A DNA stretch of 64,000 nt from Betaproteobacteria bacterium (GTDB lineage: Bacteria > Pseudomonadota > Gammaproteobacteria > Burkholderiales > Burkholderiaceae_C). Within the stretch, counting starts at the first letter, position 1. Every line of letters starts with the position of its first letter. The stretch lies in assembly GCA_947453725.1 (NCBI GenBank), contig CANGHH010000010.1, positions 1-64,000 of the forward strand, in the 5' to 3' direction. The position numbers and the translations under genes are program-made. Shown piece after piece: positions 50,542 through 59,719 of the stretch. The notes under the pieces were generated by a model. The model had not been told where the DNA came from. It did no database searches and was given only the letters and a program-made list of their open reading frames with translations.

Positions 50542-50572
50542 ATTTCACGGCAGGTGGCGGGCGCATGCCCGT

Positions 50573-50596
50573 CTTGCAGATACAATGATCTGCAAG
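50573..50596. promoter_or_regulatory. Perfect palindrome enclosing a -10-like box before lptA
   Basis: Nine-base arms CTTGCAGAT and ATCTGCAAG flank a 6-base spacer ACAATG. The sequence TACAAT (50581-50586), a good -10 hexamer, bridges arm and spacer. The palindrome ends four bases before the first lptA ATG. It may be an operator that blocks RNA polymerase, or an RNA hairpin that hides the start codon. Confidence 0.6.
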
Positions 50597-50600
50597 TTTC

Positions 50601-51251
50601 ATGCCGCCTATGCCCTTTCTTTCTCCGAATCGTCGCGCCCCTTTCGCCCGCTCGGCCGCTGCCTGGATGCTCGCGGGCTTCCTGGCGGCGCCCGTTGGCG
50701 CCGAGAAGGCCGACCGCTACAAGCCGATGGTGATCGAGGCCGACAAGGACCTCGTTGCCGACGACCGGCGGCAGCTGGTGGTCTACAACGGCAACGCGGC
50801 GCTTTCGCAGGGCACGATGCTGCTGCGCGCCGAGCGCATCGAGGTGCGCGAGCTGCCCGACGGTTACCGCGCCGCCACCGCGATCGGCACGCGGGCCAAG
50901 CCGGCCACCTGGCGCCAGCGCCGTGATGGCGTCGACGAGACCGTCGAAGGCAGCGCCGAGCGCATCGAGTTCGATGGCCGTGCCGACACCCTGCGCTTCG
51001 TCGGCCAGGCTGGTCTGCGCCGACTGCGTGGCGCCGGGGTTGCCGAGGAAATCAGCGGCGGCGTGGTGGTCTGGGACAACAACACCGAGGTCTTCACCGT
51101 CGAAGGCGGCGCCACCTCGGCGACCAACCCGACGGGTCGCGTGCGCACGGTGCTGAGCCCGCGCAGCGATCCGGCGGCGTCCGCTGCCGCGCCCGGGCGC
51201 GGCACGACCACACCGCTGGCGCCAGTGCGCAGCCTCGAGGAGCGGCGCTGA
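50601..51251 (+). CDS. lptA: LPS transport periplasmic protein LptA
   Basis: LptA forms the periplasmic bridge that carries lipopolysaccharide to the outer membrane. The 216-residue product has a signal peptide ([14 protein letters not shown], cleavage near 34) and the OstA-type beta-jellyroll: [36 protein letters not shown] in pieces near 43-80, [32 protein letters not shown] and [16 protein letters not shown]. Either the ATG at 50601 or the one at 50610 may be used; neither has a clear ribosome binding site. The stop overlaps lptB. lptC, often just upstream, is absent here. Confidence 0.93.
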   Translation: MPPMPFLSPNRRAPFARSAAAWMLAGFLAAPVGAEKADRYKPMVIEADKDLVADDRRQLVVYNGNAALSQGTMLLRAERIEVRELPDGYRAATAIGTRAKPATWRQRRDGVDETVEGSAERIEFDGRADTLRFVGQAGLRRLRGAGVAEEISGGVVVWDNNTEVFTVEGGATSATNPTGRVRTVLSPRSDPAASAAAPGRGTTTPLAPVRSLEERR

Positions 51252-52015
51252 TGCGGGCGGCCGCCGCAGCCGGCACCAGCCAGCTCGAAGCCACCCACCT
51301 GCGCAAGAGCTACGGGCCGCGGACGGTGGTCAAGGACGTGCACCTGGCGGTCGGCGCCGGCGAGGTCGTCGGCCTGCTCGGTCCCAATGGCGCCGGCAAG
51401 ACCACCACTTTCTACATGGTCGTCGGCCTGGTGCGCGCCGACGCCGGCGAGATCACCATCGACGGCCAAGCGGTGCAGGACCTGCCCATCCACCGCCGCT
51501 CGCGGCTGGGCCTGTCTTACCTGCCGCAGGAGGCCTCGATCTTCCGCAAGCTGAACGTCGAAGAGAACATCCGCGCGGTGCTGGAACTGCAGCTCGGGCC
51601 CGACGGCCGTCCGCTGGCCACGGGGGTCATCGACGGCTTGCTGGAAAAGCTGCTGCACGACCTGGCCATCGTGAAGCTGCGCGATTCGCCGGCGCCGGCG
51701 CTGTCGGGCGGTGAGCGCCGCCGCGTCGAGATCGCCCGTGCGCTGGCCACCCAGCCGCGTTTCATCCTGCTCGACGAACCCTTCGCGGGTGTCGACCCGA
51801 TCGCCGTCATCGAGATCCAGAAGATCATCCAGTTCCTGCGCCAGCGCGGCATCGGCGTGCTGATCACCGACCACAACGTGCGCGAGACCCTGGGCATCTG
51901 CGACCGCGCCTACATCATCAACGACGGCCACGTGCTGGCCGAGGGCACCCCGCAGGAAATCGTCGCCAACGCCGAAGTCCGCAAGGTCTACCTCGGCGAA
52001 AACTTCAGGATGTAG
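51251..52015 (+). CDS. lptB: LPS export ABC transporter ATP-binding protein LptB
   Basis: LptB powers extraction of lipopolysaccharide from the inner membrane with LptFG. The 254-residue ATPase has Walker [14 protein letters not shown] near 45-57, the Q loop [18 protein letters not shown], signature [15 protein letters not shown], Walker [14 protein letters not shown] and the switch His in [10 protein letters not shown]. The C-terminal [12 protein letters not shown] is typical. TGATG overlap with lptA means coupled translation; rpoN begins 13 bases after the stop. Confidence 0.97.
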   Translation: MRAAAAAGTSQLEATHLRKSYGPRTVVKDVHLAVGAGEVVGLLGPNGAGKTTTFYMVVGLVRADAGEITIDGQAVQDLPIHRRSRLGLSYLPQEASIFRKLNVEENIRAVLELQLGPDGRPLATGVIDGLLEKLLHDLAIVKLRDSPAPALSGGERRRVEIARALATQPRFILLDEPFAGVDPIAVIEIQKIIQFLRQRGIGVLITDHNVRETLGICDRAYIINDGHVLAEGTPQEIVANAEVRKVYLGENFRM

Positions 52016-52028
52016 GGCTTAGAAAAGC

Positions 52029-53567
52029 ATGAAGCCCTCGTTACAGGTCCGGCTTTCCCAGCATCTGGCGCTGACGCCCCAGCTGCAGCAATCGATACGC
52101 CTGTTGCAGTTGTCGACGCTGGAGCTGCACCAGGAAGTCGGCCAGATGCTCGAGCAGAACCCCTTCCTGGAAATGGAGGAGGATGCGGCGCTCAACCCCT
52201 TCGAGACGCCGCCCGAGCGCCAGGCCGCCGACCGCGTCGCCGACAGCGCCGGCGATTCCACCCCCACCAGCGACGCCCCCGAATCGGCCGAATCGACGCC
52301 CGAGATCACCGCCGACGACTTCGGCACGACCGAGCGCGACGACTGGGAGAACGGCACCGAGGGCGACGATTTCGACGGCATCCGCGAGACGCCGTCGGCG
52401 GCCGGCGCCGCTTCGTCGGACGACAGCGACGACATGGACGCGCAAGACCGCCGCTCGGTGTCGATATCGCTGCAGGACCACCTGCGCATGCAGGTGCTGG
52501 GCATGCGCCTGTCCGAGACCGACCACGCGGCGCTGGAAGTGCTGATCGAATCGCTGGACGGCGATGGCTATCTGGCGGACGAACTGGACGACATCGCCGC
52601 GCGCCTCTCCGAGATGCTGGGCATCGAAACCGCCGAGGGCTGCCAAGAACTGCAGGACCGCCTGCGCTGCGCCCTGCTGTGGCTGCAGAGCCTGGAGCCC
52701 ACCGGCGTCGGTGCGCGAAACCTCGGCGAGTGTCTGACGCTGCAGCTCAAGCGCTTGCCCAGCAGCCCGCAGCGGCAGATCGCCATCCGCATCTGCGAGG
52801 ACTACCTGGACCTGCTCGCCAAGCGCGACATGAAGCGGCTGACCGCCTTGACCGGCGCCGACGAAGACCTGGTGCGCCAGGCGCAGGGCTTGATCGTCGC
52901 CTGCGAGCCCAAGCCGGGGCGGCCGTTTGCGCCCGGCGAATCGCATGTCATCGTGCCCGACGTCATCGTGCGCAAGACCGGCCGCGGCCTGAGCGTCGTG
53001 CTCAACCCCGATGTGATGCCCAAGCTGCGCATCAACGACCTCTACGCCCAGGCCGTGCGTGGCACGCGCGGTTCGGGCGGCCAGCCCGGGCTGGGTTCGC
53101 GGCTGCAGGAAGCGCGCTGGTTCGTGAAGAACATCCAGCAGCGCTTCGACACCATCCTGCGCGTCAGCAAGGCCATCGTCGAACGGCAGCGGGGCTTCTT
53201 CACCCACGGCGCCATCGCGATGAAGCCGCTGGTGCTGCGCGAGATCGCCGACGAACTGGGCCTGCACGAAAGCACCATCTCGCGCGTCACCACCGCCAAG
53301 TACATGTCGACGCTGCAGGGCACCTTCGAGCTGAAGTATTTCTTCGGCTCCTCGCTGAACACCGAGGCCGGCGGCAACGCCAGCAGCACGGCGGTGCGCG
53401 CGCTGATCCAGCAGTTCGTCACCGCCGAGGACATCAAGAAGCCGCTGTCCGACAGCCAGATCAGCGACATGCTGGAAGAGCAGGGCATCCAGGTCGCGCG
53501 GCGCACCGTGGCCAAGTACCGCGAGGCGCTGAAGATCGCCCCGGCAAGTTTGCGCAAGGCGATCTGA
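52029..53567 (+). CDS. rpoN: RNA polymerase sigma-54 factor RpoN
   Basis: RpoN directs polymerase to -24/-12 promoters and needs an AAA+ activator. The 512-residue protein has the Gln/Leu-rich activator region (LQVRLSQHLALTPQLQQSIRL in part, 1-50) and an acidic stretch of Asp, Glu and Ser (about 55-140). The core-binding domain follows, then the DNA-binding helix-turn-helix (LGLHESTISRVTTAKYMSTLQG in part) and the RpoN box ARRTVAKYRE near the end. It is in the standard place after lptB. A likely target, the pilin promoter at 8090-8105, is in this window. TGATG overlap joins it to the methyltransferase gene. Confidence 0.97.
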   Translation: MKPSLQVRLSQHLALTPQLQQSIRLLQLSTLELHQEVGQMLEQNPFLEMEEDAALNPFETPPERQAADRVADSAGDSTPTSDAPESAESTPEITADDFGTTERDDWENGTEGDDFDGIRETPSAAGAASSDDSDDMDAQDRRSVSISLQDHLRMQVLGMRLSETDHAALEVLIESLDGDGYLADELDDIAARLSEMLGIETAEGCQELQDRLRCALLWLQSLEPTGVGARNLGECLTLQLKRLPSSPQRQIAIRICEDYLDLLAKRDMKRLTALTGADEDLVRQAQGLIVACEPKPGRPFAPGESHVIVPDVIVRKTGRGLSVVLNPDVMPKLRINDLYAQAVRGTRGSGGQPGLGSRLQEARWFVKNIQQRFDTILRVSKAIVERQRGFFTHGAIAMKPLVLREIADELGLHESTISRVTTAKYMSTLQGTFELKYFFGSSLNTEAGGNASSTAVRALIQQFVTAEDIKKPLSDSQISDMLEEQGIQVARRTVAKYREALKIAPASLRKAI

Positions 53568-54796
53568 TGACCACCCTATTCCTGCCTTGCAGTGGCGGCG
53601 TCGAGGCCCTGCTGGCCGACGAGGTGCTGCGCATCACCGGCGTCAAGCCCGACACCGGCCGCGGTGGCGTGTGGGTCGAAGGCGACGAGCGCATGGCGAT
53701 GCAGCTGAACCTGGAAAGCCGGCTGGCCACCCGCGTGCTGTGGCCGCTGGTCGAGGGCTATTACCGCGACACCAACGACCTCTACGAACTCGGCCTGCGC
53801 GTCGACTGGTCGCAATGGATCACACCGGAGCAGACGCTGCGCGTCGATGTGGTGGCGATGCGTTCGCCGCTGCAAAGCCTGAACTTCACCGCGCTGCGCA
53901 TCAAGGACGCGGTCTGCGACCAGCTGCGCGAAAAAACCGGCGCGCGGCCCAGCGTCGACACCCGCCACCCGGATCTGCCGCTGACCCTGTTCGTCGGCCC
54001 CGAGAACGCGACGCTGTACGCCGACACCTCGGGCGACGCGCTGTTCAAGCGCGGCTGGCGCGAAGACACCGGCGAAGCGCCGCTGAAGGAAACCCTGGCC
54101 GCCGCGATGCTCGCTGCCGCCGGCTGGCAAGGCCGCATGGAGGACGGCCCGCTGTTCGACCCCTGCTGCGGCGCCGGCACCATCGTCATCGAAGCCGCCC
54201 AGATGGCCTGTGGCATCGCGCCGGGCAGTCAGCGGCGCTTCGCCTTCGAACGCATGCTGCCCTTCAAGCCGCACCTGCCGGCCTGGCGCGAACTGCAGCG
54301 TGCGGCGAAGGACCGCGTCCACGCGCCGAGCGTGGCGCTGTTCGCCGGCGACGTCAGCTTCCGCATGACCGACTTCGCCACCCGCAACGCCGAACGCGCC
54401 GGCGTGGCCCAGGCCATCGAATTCAAGACCGCCGACGCACTGCAACGCCCGCCTCCGGCCGCCGCCGGCACGCTGATGATGAACCCGCCCTATGGCGAGC
54501 GCATCGCGCCGAAAGGCCAGGGCAGCACCACCTCACGCGAGGGTTTCGAAGGTGGCGGCACTTCGACCGAGTTCTTCAGCGCCCTGGCCGCGCACTGGAA
54601 GCGCCAGTACAGCGGCTGGCAGGCCTGGCTGCTGAGCCCCGACATGAAGCTGCCGGGCGCGATGCGCCTGAAGGAAAGCCGCCGCGTGCCGCTGTGGAAC
54701 GGCGCCATCGAATGCCGCCTGTTCCGTTTTGATCTGGTGACCGGTGCCGGCCCTGGCGGGCGCGGAGCCCACAGCCCGTCAACGCAAGGCGGCTAA
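53567..54796 (+). CDS. THUMP-domain class I SAM-dependent RNA methyltransferase (RlmL N-terminal-half type)
   Basis: This 409-residue enzyme has a ferredoxin-like and THUMP region (about 1-165; LFLPCSGGVEALLADEVLRI at the start), then an UPF0020 methyltransferase domain. The SAM-binding FDPCCGAGTIVIEAAQ lies near 195-210 and the catalytic MNPPYGERI near 305-313. That is the architecture of the 23S rRNA m2G2445 methyltransferase half of E. coli RlmL; the second (RlmK) half is absent. The start overlaps the rpoN stop. The C-terminal 20 residues (GAGPGGRGAHSPSTQGG) look unstructured and overlap the convergent gene by 18 bases. Confidence 0.9.
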   Translation: MTTLFLPCSGGVEALLADEVLRITGVKPDTGRGGVWVEGDERMAMQLNLESRLATRVLWPLVEGYYRDTNDLYELGLRVDWSQWITPEQTLRVDVVAMRSPLQSLNFTALRIKDAVCDQLREKTGARPSVDTRHPDLPLTLFVGPENATLYADTSGDALFKRGWREDTGEAPLKETLAAAMLAAAGWQGRMEDGPLFDPCCGAGTIVIEAAQMACGIAPGSQRRFAFERMLPFKPHLPAWRELQRAAKDRVHAPSVALFAGDVSFRMTDFATRNAERAGVAQAIEFKTADALQRPPPAAAGTLMMNPPYGERIAPKGQGSTTSREGFEGGGTSTEFFSALAAHWKRQYSGWQAWLLSPDMKLPGAMRLKESRRVPLWNGAIECRLFRFDLVTGAGPGGRGAHSPSTQGG

Positions 54797-56056
54797 AGCC
54801 CCGACGCGCCGGTCGATCTCGGCCAGCATCGCTGCGTAGCCGGGTTTGCCGACGCCACCGAAGCGGCGCTTGAATTCGGGCTCGGGCATGGCTTCCGGCA
54901 GGTCGGCCGCGTGGGGCATCAGGTCTGCTTCCTGCACGCCGCGCGCCAGCGCGGCCTGCAGGCGTTGCGGCTGCTGCACCGCCAGCTCGCCCATCCGCGT
55001 GCCAGCCCGGTCGGCGGCCAGGTCGTTGAAGCTGAAGCCGCTGCCGCCCCGCGAGTCGTCGACTTCCTTGTACAGGCCCACGGCCTTCGAAAAGGGGCTG
55101 CTGCCGTCGACGGCCAGCGCAGCGGAAATCAGCCAATGCAGCGGCGTGTCGTCGCGCCCGGCCAGGGTCAGGCGCTGCGGGCGCGGCTGCGGCCAGTCGC
55201 GTGCGGCCGGCAGGAAGCTGCCCAGGCTGCGGCCGTTGGCGTAGAGCGTCAGGGCGACGATGGCGGCGCGGTTTTCGGCCGCCGCGTCGCCACCACCCTG
55301 GCTGCGCTGCCGGGCCAGCTCGAACATCGGGCCTATCCAGCGCGCCAGCGAGATGCCGCCTTCGCTGGCCGGCAACGCCGCCAGCAGGACCAGGCGGTCG
55401 GAATAGGCGCGCAGCCGCTGCTGCTCGGCCGGTGGCACCAGCGCCGCCAGGATGCGCGGCAGGGTGTCGCTGCGCAGCACATAGCTGACGGCCATCTGCT
55501 GATGCTGGAAGTTCACGCGGCGCAGCACGTCGCCGGCCATCGCCAGGTCGTCGCTCAGGCCGGTCGCCGCCGCCGCGCGGTGCAGCAAGGGCAGGCCGAG
55601 CCCGCTGGGCAAGGGCAGGCTGCCCAACCGCAAGGCCGCGAATTGCGGCATGCCGGCCGTTTCGACCACCTGCGCTTCCAGGTTCAACCAGCGACCGATC
55701 GGGTTGGGCGGCAGGTGCAGGCTGGCCTGCAAGCGGGCGACGCCTGGCGCCAGGCTCAGGCGCAGCGGCGCGCCCAGGCGCCGGTTGGCGACGAGGTTGA
55801 TCAGCATGTCCAGGTCGCGCTCGGACAGCACCACGGCGTCGAGCTGGCCCGGCCCCGCGCGGCGCGGGTCGTGGGCGCGCGCCAGGGCCAGCACGCGGGC
55901 GATGTCGCTGGCCTCGACCTCGGCACGCAGGGACACCGTCGGCTCGTCCTGCAGCACGCTGCGCGCCAGCAGCCAGGCGGCAGCGGCGAAGGCCGCACCG
56001 AACAGGCCGAGCCAGCCGGCCTGCAGCCAGAAGCGCTTGATCGGGGATTGCAACAT
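54779..56056 (-). CDS. Unknown membrane-anchored protein, Burkholderiales type
   Basis: The family is not recognised. The 425-residue product has one N-terminal membrane helix (AGWLGLFGAAFAAAAWLLA, about 14-32) and the rest is predicted to lie in the periplasm. Visible features include VVLSERDLDMLINLVANRRLG near 80-100, resembling the start of lipid-binding DUF-type domains, and ISLARWIGPMFELARQRS and HWLISAALAVDGSSPFSKAVGLYKEVDDSRGGSGFSF in pieces, typical of conserved hypothetical proteins. The ATG at 56056 is preferred over 56089 because the basic patch and helix follow it. It is transcribed leftward, converging on the methyltransferase gene. Confidence 0.7.
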   Translation of the reverse strand: MLQSPIKRFWLQAGWLGLFGAAFAAAAWLLARSVLQDEPTVSLRAEVEASDIARVLALARAHDPRRAGPGQLDAVVLSERDLDMLINLVANRRLGAPLRLSLAPGVARLQASLHLPPNPIGRWLNLEAQVVETAGMPQFAALRLGSLPLPSGLGLPLLHRAAAATGLSDDLAMAGDVLRRVNFQHQQMAVSYVLRSDTLPRILAALVPPAEQQRLRAYSDRLVLLAALPASEGGISLARWIGPMFELARQRSQGGGDAAAENRAAIVALTLYANGRSLGSFLPAARDWPQPRPQRLTLAGRDDTPLHWLISAALAVDGSSPFSKAVGLYKEVDDSRGGSGFSFNDLAADRAGTRMGELAVQQPQRLQAALARGVQEADLMPHAADLPEAMPEPEFKRRFGGVGKPGYAAMLAEIDRRVGALAALR

Positions 56057-56298
56057 CCGCCGAGTCTGCCATCCCTGCCGCCGCCACATCGCTCGTGGTG
56101 GCAGGTCGGCGAGGCATAATTCTGCATCGCTCTTTCGGAGAGACCGCTTGGACCCGAGTCACCCTCGGTGACCGTCCGCCCGGGCCCAGTTTGGCTGACC
56201 GGGGTGCGACGGAAGCCGCCAGCCGCCCCAGCCGCCCCACCCGCGCCCTAGCCGCCCGCTGCCGTCCCGGCAGCCGCAGCGCTGCCGAAAGATTGCCG

Positions 56299-57285
56299 AT
56301 GCTGAACGTCTTCACGCTGGTCAATGGCCGGCTCTTTCAGGAAGAGATCGAATTCCCTGGTGCCCTGACCGACCTGCAGCCGGTGTGGGTCGATCTGGAG
56401 AGCCCGACCCAGGAAGAGAAAGGCTGGATCCAGCAGCATTTCGGGCTCAGCATCCCGAGTGACGTCGTCGATGACGACCTGGAAGAGTCGGCCCGTTTCT
56501 ACGAGGAAGACAACGGCGAACTGCACATCCGGTCGGACTTCCTGATCGACGCCGAGGACAACAGCAAGGGCCCCGACCCCAAGCCGGCGCGCAATGTGCG
56601 CGTGGCCTTCATCCTGTCGAAGAACGTGCTGTTCTCGATCCACGGCGAGGACCTGCCAGTGTTCCGCCTGCTGCGCCTGCGCGCGCGGCGCATCCCGGCG
56701 CTGATCGAAGACGCCAAGGACGTGCTGCTGAAGCTCTATGACGCCGACGCCGAATACTCGGCCGACGCGCTGGAAGGCATCTACGACGGACTGGAAAAGG
56801 TCAGCGCCCGCGTGCTGACGCAGGACGTCAACGACCAGGTCGCCGGCGCCGCGCTGACCGCCATCGCCCGCGAGGAAGACCTGAACGGGCGCATCCGCCG
56901 CAACGTGATGGACACCCGCCGCGCGCTGAGCTTCATGATGCGCAGCCGGATGCTGAACGCCGAGCAGTTCGAGGAGGCGCGGCAGATCCTGCGTGACATC
57001 GACTCGCTGGATTCGCACACCGCCTTCCTGTTCGACAAGATCAACTTCCTGATGGACGCCACCGTCGGCTTCATCAACATCAACCAGAACAAGATCATCA
57101 AGATCTTCTCGGTGGCCAGCGTGGCCTTGCTGCCGCCGACGCTGATCGCCAGCATCTACGGCATGAATTTCAAGTCCATCCCGGAACTGGAGTGGAGTCA
57201 CGGCTACCTGTATGCCCTGGGGCTGATGGTCGCTTCGGTGGCCGCACCCTTCATTTACTTCCGGCGCAAGGGTTGGTTGCGTTAG
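56299..57285 (+). CDS. corA: CorA-family magnesium/cobalt transporter
   Basis: This 328-residue divalent-cation channel has a large cytoplasmic N-terminal funnel domain (1-265) and two C-terminal membrane helices. The signature YGMNF sits at the end of the first helix (SVASVALLPPTLIASIYGMNF), and the positive tail FRRKGWLR lies in the cytoplasm. The N-terminus MLNVFTLVNGRL is that of the Burkholderiales CorA group. The ATG at 56299 has a GAAAG upstream. A leader of about 200 bases holds a GTCACC-CTC-GGTGAC hairpin (56158-56172) and a CATAAT box (56115-56120); no known magnesium riboswitch was recognised. Confidence 0.94.
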   Translation: MLNVFTLVNGRLFQEEIEFPGALTDLQPVWVDLESPTQEEKGWIQQHFGLSIPSDVVDDDLEESARFYEEDNGELHIRSDFLIDAEDNSKGPDPKPARNVRVAFILSKNVLFSIHGEDLPVFRLLRLRARRIPALIEDAKDVLLKLYDADAEYSADALEGIYDGLEKVSARVLTQDVNDQVAGAALTAIAREEDLNGRIRRNVMDTRRALSFMMRSRMLNAEQFEEARQILRDIDSLDSHTAFLFDKINFLMDATVGFININQNKIIKIFSVASVALLPPTLIASIYGMNFKSIPELEWSHGYLYALGLMVASVAAPFIYFRRKGWLR

Positions 57286-57410
57286 TGACAGGGGATCACG
57301 TTTGATACCGGCCATCCGCAGCCCTGTGGGTGCAGCTGGCTGAAACGCTGGTGTAATCTTGTTCATCCAGGCTGTTCGGCCCGGTGGCCACCGGGCGGGA
57401 TCCAGAAATC

Positions 57411-57893
57411 ATGCAGAAAACGCACAAGTCCTTGGGGTCGCCGGCTGCCGGGATCCGTGCCGCCTTGCTGGTCGGCGCCCTGCTGGCCGCGCAGGCGGCA
57501 CTGGCGCAGTTCAGCATGGTGCCGGCACCCTTGTGTGCACCGCCGCGCGATTCGGCCAACGACGTCGAGCAGGAATACCGCATCGACGCCGCCCGCCACC
57601 TCTACGCCTGCTACCCGATGCGTATCTACCGCGGCAAGCTGCAGCCGCTGCTTTACGGCGTGATGATGGTCGAGACCGAGATCGACGCGACCGGCAAGGT
57701 GGTCGACATCAGCGTGGTGCGCAAGCCGGCCGCCGATGAAGTGGCGCCCTGGGTGCTGGCGATGATCCGGCGTGCGTCGCCCTTTCCGGCACCGGTCAAG
57801 ATGACTGGCGCCACGGTCAAGTTCACCGAGGTCTACTTCGTCGACAAGAGCGGTCTGTTCCAGACCATGTCGCTGACCGAAGGCCAGCGCTAG
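57411..57893 (+). CDS. Small exported TonB C-terminal-like protein
   Basis: The 160-residue product has a signal peptide (IRAALLVGALLAAQAALAQ, cleavage near 33) and a single small domain resembling the TonB C-terminal fold. It includes YPMRIYRGKLQPLLYGVMMVETEIDATGKVVDISVVRKPAADEVAPWVLAMI in pieces near 65-120, where a strand is followed by V-x-x-S-x-V and a helix. It lacks the TonB membrane anchor and proline-rich spacer, so it is unlikely to energise receptors. Its function is unknown; such free-standing domains may bind periplasmic partners. The start at 57411 is the ATG nearest the signal peptide. Confidence 0.75.
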   Translation: MQKTHKSLGSPAAGIRAALLVGALLAAQAALAQFSMVPAPLCAPPRDSANDVEQEYRIDAARHLYACYPMRIYRGKLQPLLYGVMMVETEIDATGKVVDISVVRKPAADEVAPWVLAMIRRASPFPAPVKMTGATVKFTEVYFVDKSGLFQTMSLTEGQR

Positions 57894-57914
57894 GTGGGCG
57901 CACGCCGGCTGCGT

Positions 57915-58352
57915 CTAGCTGCTGGCGCGGCGTTTCAGCCAGCGCATCAAGCTGCCCACCACAGGCAGTTTTTCGTAGAGCTCTTCGGCCACGTCCCAGT
58001 AGTCGCGGTGCAGCGCGATCCGGCCGTCGGCGGCCAGCTGCAAGTGCGAGCCGCCGTGCACGGTCTGCTCGTCGCGGTTGAAACGCCGCATGCGGAACAC
58101 GAAGTCCCAGCTCAGGAAGCACTGGTCGCCTTGCGCCACCACGTCGCGGATGACGAAGCGCGGCGCGTCCAGCGTGGCGTACATGTGCTCGAACACGGCG
58201 CGTATCGCCGGCACGCCCTGCACCGCATTGAACGGGTCCTTGAAGTGCGCGTCGGCGGTGTAGATCTCGTCCAGCCGTTCCAGCGCCGCCGGCGTCAGCG
58301 CTTCGAAGGCCTTCACGATGCGGGCGACGCGCGGGTCGGTCGGCGTCGCCAT
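57915..58352 (-). CDS. SnoaL/NTF2-like protein
   Basis: This 145-residue protein has a cone-shaped alpha+beta fold: helix VARIVKAFEALTPAALERLDEIYT, then AHFKDPFNAVQGVPAIRAVFEHM, and strands FVIRDVVAQGDQCFLSWDFVF, HGGSHLQLAADGRIALHRDYWD. The pattern with KDPF and HRDYWD is that of the nuclear-transport-factor-2-like proteins found in furan or cyclopropane fatty acid gene clusters. It is the last gene of the leftward operon; its ATG overlaps the SDR stop (TGATG). The function is unknown but could be lipid-intermediate binding. Confidence 0.86.
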   Translation of the reverse strand: MATPTDPRVARIVKAFEALTPAALERLDEIYTADAHFKDPFNAVQGVPAIRAVFEHMYATLDAPRFVIRDVVAQGDQCFLSWDFVFRMRRFNRDEQTVHGGSHLQLAADGRIALHRDYWDVAEELYEKLPVVGSLMRWLKRRASS

Positions 58353-59146
58353 CACAGCCCCGTCGAGCGGCTGACGGCCGCGAAGTAGGCGCTGTGGGGC
58401 AGGTGGCGCAGGGCCTTCAGCCAGCGCGTGAAGCGCTTCGGGAAATGAATCTCGAAGTCGCCCGCGCGCCAGCCGTCCATGATGTGCGCCGCCGCCTGTT
58501 CAGGCGTGATCAGCGCCGGCATCTTGAACTGGTTTTGCGCCGTCAACGGCGTCTCGACGAAGCCCGGGTTGATCACCGACACGCCGATCTTCAGCGGCGC
58601 CAGATCGAGGTAGAGCGTCTCGGCCAGGTTGATCAGCGCCGCCTTGGTCGGGCCGTAGGCCAGTGACTGCGGCAGGCCGCGGTAGCCGGCCACGCTGCTG
58701 ACCAGACTGATGTGGCCGCTGCGTCCGCTGCCCTCACTTCGGGCCTGGGCCAGCAGCGTCGGCAACACGGCGTCGAGCATGAACAGCGCGCCGTCGTAGT
58801 TGACGCGCATGTGGCGCAGCGCGACGTCGAGGTCGAAGGCCGTGGCGCGCATCGCGGCGTAGGTGCCGGCGCAGTACATCGCCAGGTCGATGCCGCCTTG
58901 CGTGGCGACGATCTGCGCGGCCGCGGCCTGCATCGCGTCGCGGTCGGTGGCGTCCAGCGCGATGGCCAGGCTGCCGGGGTGGGTCGCGACGAAGGCGTCC
59001 AGCGCCTCGCGGCTGCGCGCCGACACCACCACGCGGGCGCCGGCAGCGTGCAGCGCGCTGGCCGTGGCGCGGCCGATGCCGCTGGAGGCGCCGACCAGCC
59101 AGGCCGTGCGGCCGGTCCAGTCGAGGGTGCGGGGATTCAGCGACAT
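58352..59146 (-). CDS. Short-chain dehydrogenase/reductase
   Basis: The 264-residue SDR has a cofactor loop GASSGIGRATASAL near 19-32, the active-site Ser in LVSSVAGYRGLP, and Tyr-x3-Lys in AYGPTKAAL near 163-167. The C-terminal NPGFVETPLT and PEQAAAHIMDGW are standard. Residues after the glycine loop (VVVSARSREAL) suggest NADP. It is the sixth gene of the lipid operon and may reduce a fatty-acid or ketone intermediate. Fifteen bases separate it from the DUF3833 gene. Confidence 0.9.
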   Translation of the reverse strand: MSLNPRTLDWTGRTAWLVGASSGIGRATASALHAAGARVVVSARSREALDAFVATHPGSLAIALDATDRDAMQAAAAQIVATQGGIDLAMYCAGTYAAMRATAFDLDVALRHMRVNYDGALFMLDAVLPTLLAQARSEGSGRSGHISLVSSVAGYRGLPQSLAYGPTKAALINLAETLYLDLAPLKIGVSVINPGFVETPLTAQNQFKMPALITPEQAAAHIMDGWRAGDFEIHFPKRFTRWLKALRHLPHSAYFAAVSRSTGL

Positions 59147-59161
59147 CGTGGGGTCCCGGCC

Positions 59162-59719
59162 CTAGGGCTTCGTGAAGGACAGCGTCACTTCACCGAGGCC
59201 GAAACCGAATTTGCTCATCGCTGCCTTGTTCAGCATCACCCGCCCATCCATCAGATACATCCAGTCGTCGAACTGCACCTCATAGACCTTGCCGTCGACC
59301 GGCAGCGCCAGCGTGTAGCGCCAGTTCAGCGCGTTGCCGGCGGCGCGGCCTTCGGCGACCCCGACCACGTCGTCGGCGCGGCCCGTGTAGCGGCCGCCAC
59401 CCTCGTCGGTCAGGCGCCAGATGCGCCGCTCGGTCTTGCCGTCGCTGTAGCTGAAGCGCTCGTCGAGCGTGCCTTGCGCGCCGTTCCAGCTGCCGGTCAG
59501 CTGCACCGTGAATCGGCGCGCCACCTTGCCGGCGCGGTCGGTGAACAGGCCGTGGGCGACGAGCTCGCCGTTGAAGTACTGCTTCAGGTCGAGCACGGGC
59601 TGCTCGGCCGCGTAATCGGCCGGCACGGGCGCCGAGGCGCAACTGGCCAGCAACAGGGCCGCTGCCGCCAGCGCCGCCCAGCGGGCGATGGCCGTGCCGA
59701 GGAAGGTCCGTATTTTCAT
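59162..59719 (-). CDS. DUF3833 lipoprotein
   Basis: This 185-residue protein has a lipoprotein signal (AALAAAALLLASCASAP, lipobox LASC near 24-27) and a DUF3833 domain: LDLKQYFNGELVAHGLFTDRAGKV, RRFTVQLTGSWNGAQGTLDERF in pieces, SYSDGKTERRIWRLTDEGGG, and DDWMYLMDGRVMLNKAAMSKFGF. The family's function is unknown, but it is a steady member of this type of lipid cluster. The start overlaps the transporter stop by ATGA. The lipobox places it in the inner or outer membrane. Confidence 0.88.
   Translation of the reverse strand: MKIRTFLGTAIARWAALAAAALLLASCASAPVPADYAAEQPVLDLKQYFNGELVAHGLFTDRAGKVARRFTVQLTGSWNGAQGTLDERFSYSDGKTERRIWRLTDEGGGRYTGRADDVVGVAEGRAAGNALNWRYTLALPVDGKVYEVQFDDWMYLMDGRVMLNKAAMSKFGFGLGEVTLSFTKP

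Noticed and set aside
56130..56200. GGAGAGACC upstream of corA, resembling part of a glycine riboswitch
   Set aside because: The conserved partner elements (CCGAAGG with GCAA, and CTCTCAGG) are missing, and a CorA gene is not an expected glycine target.
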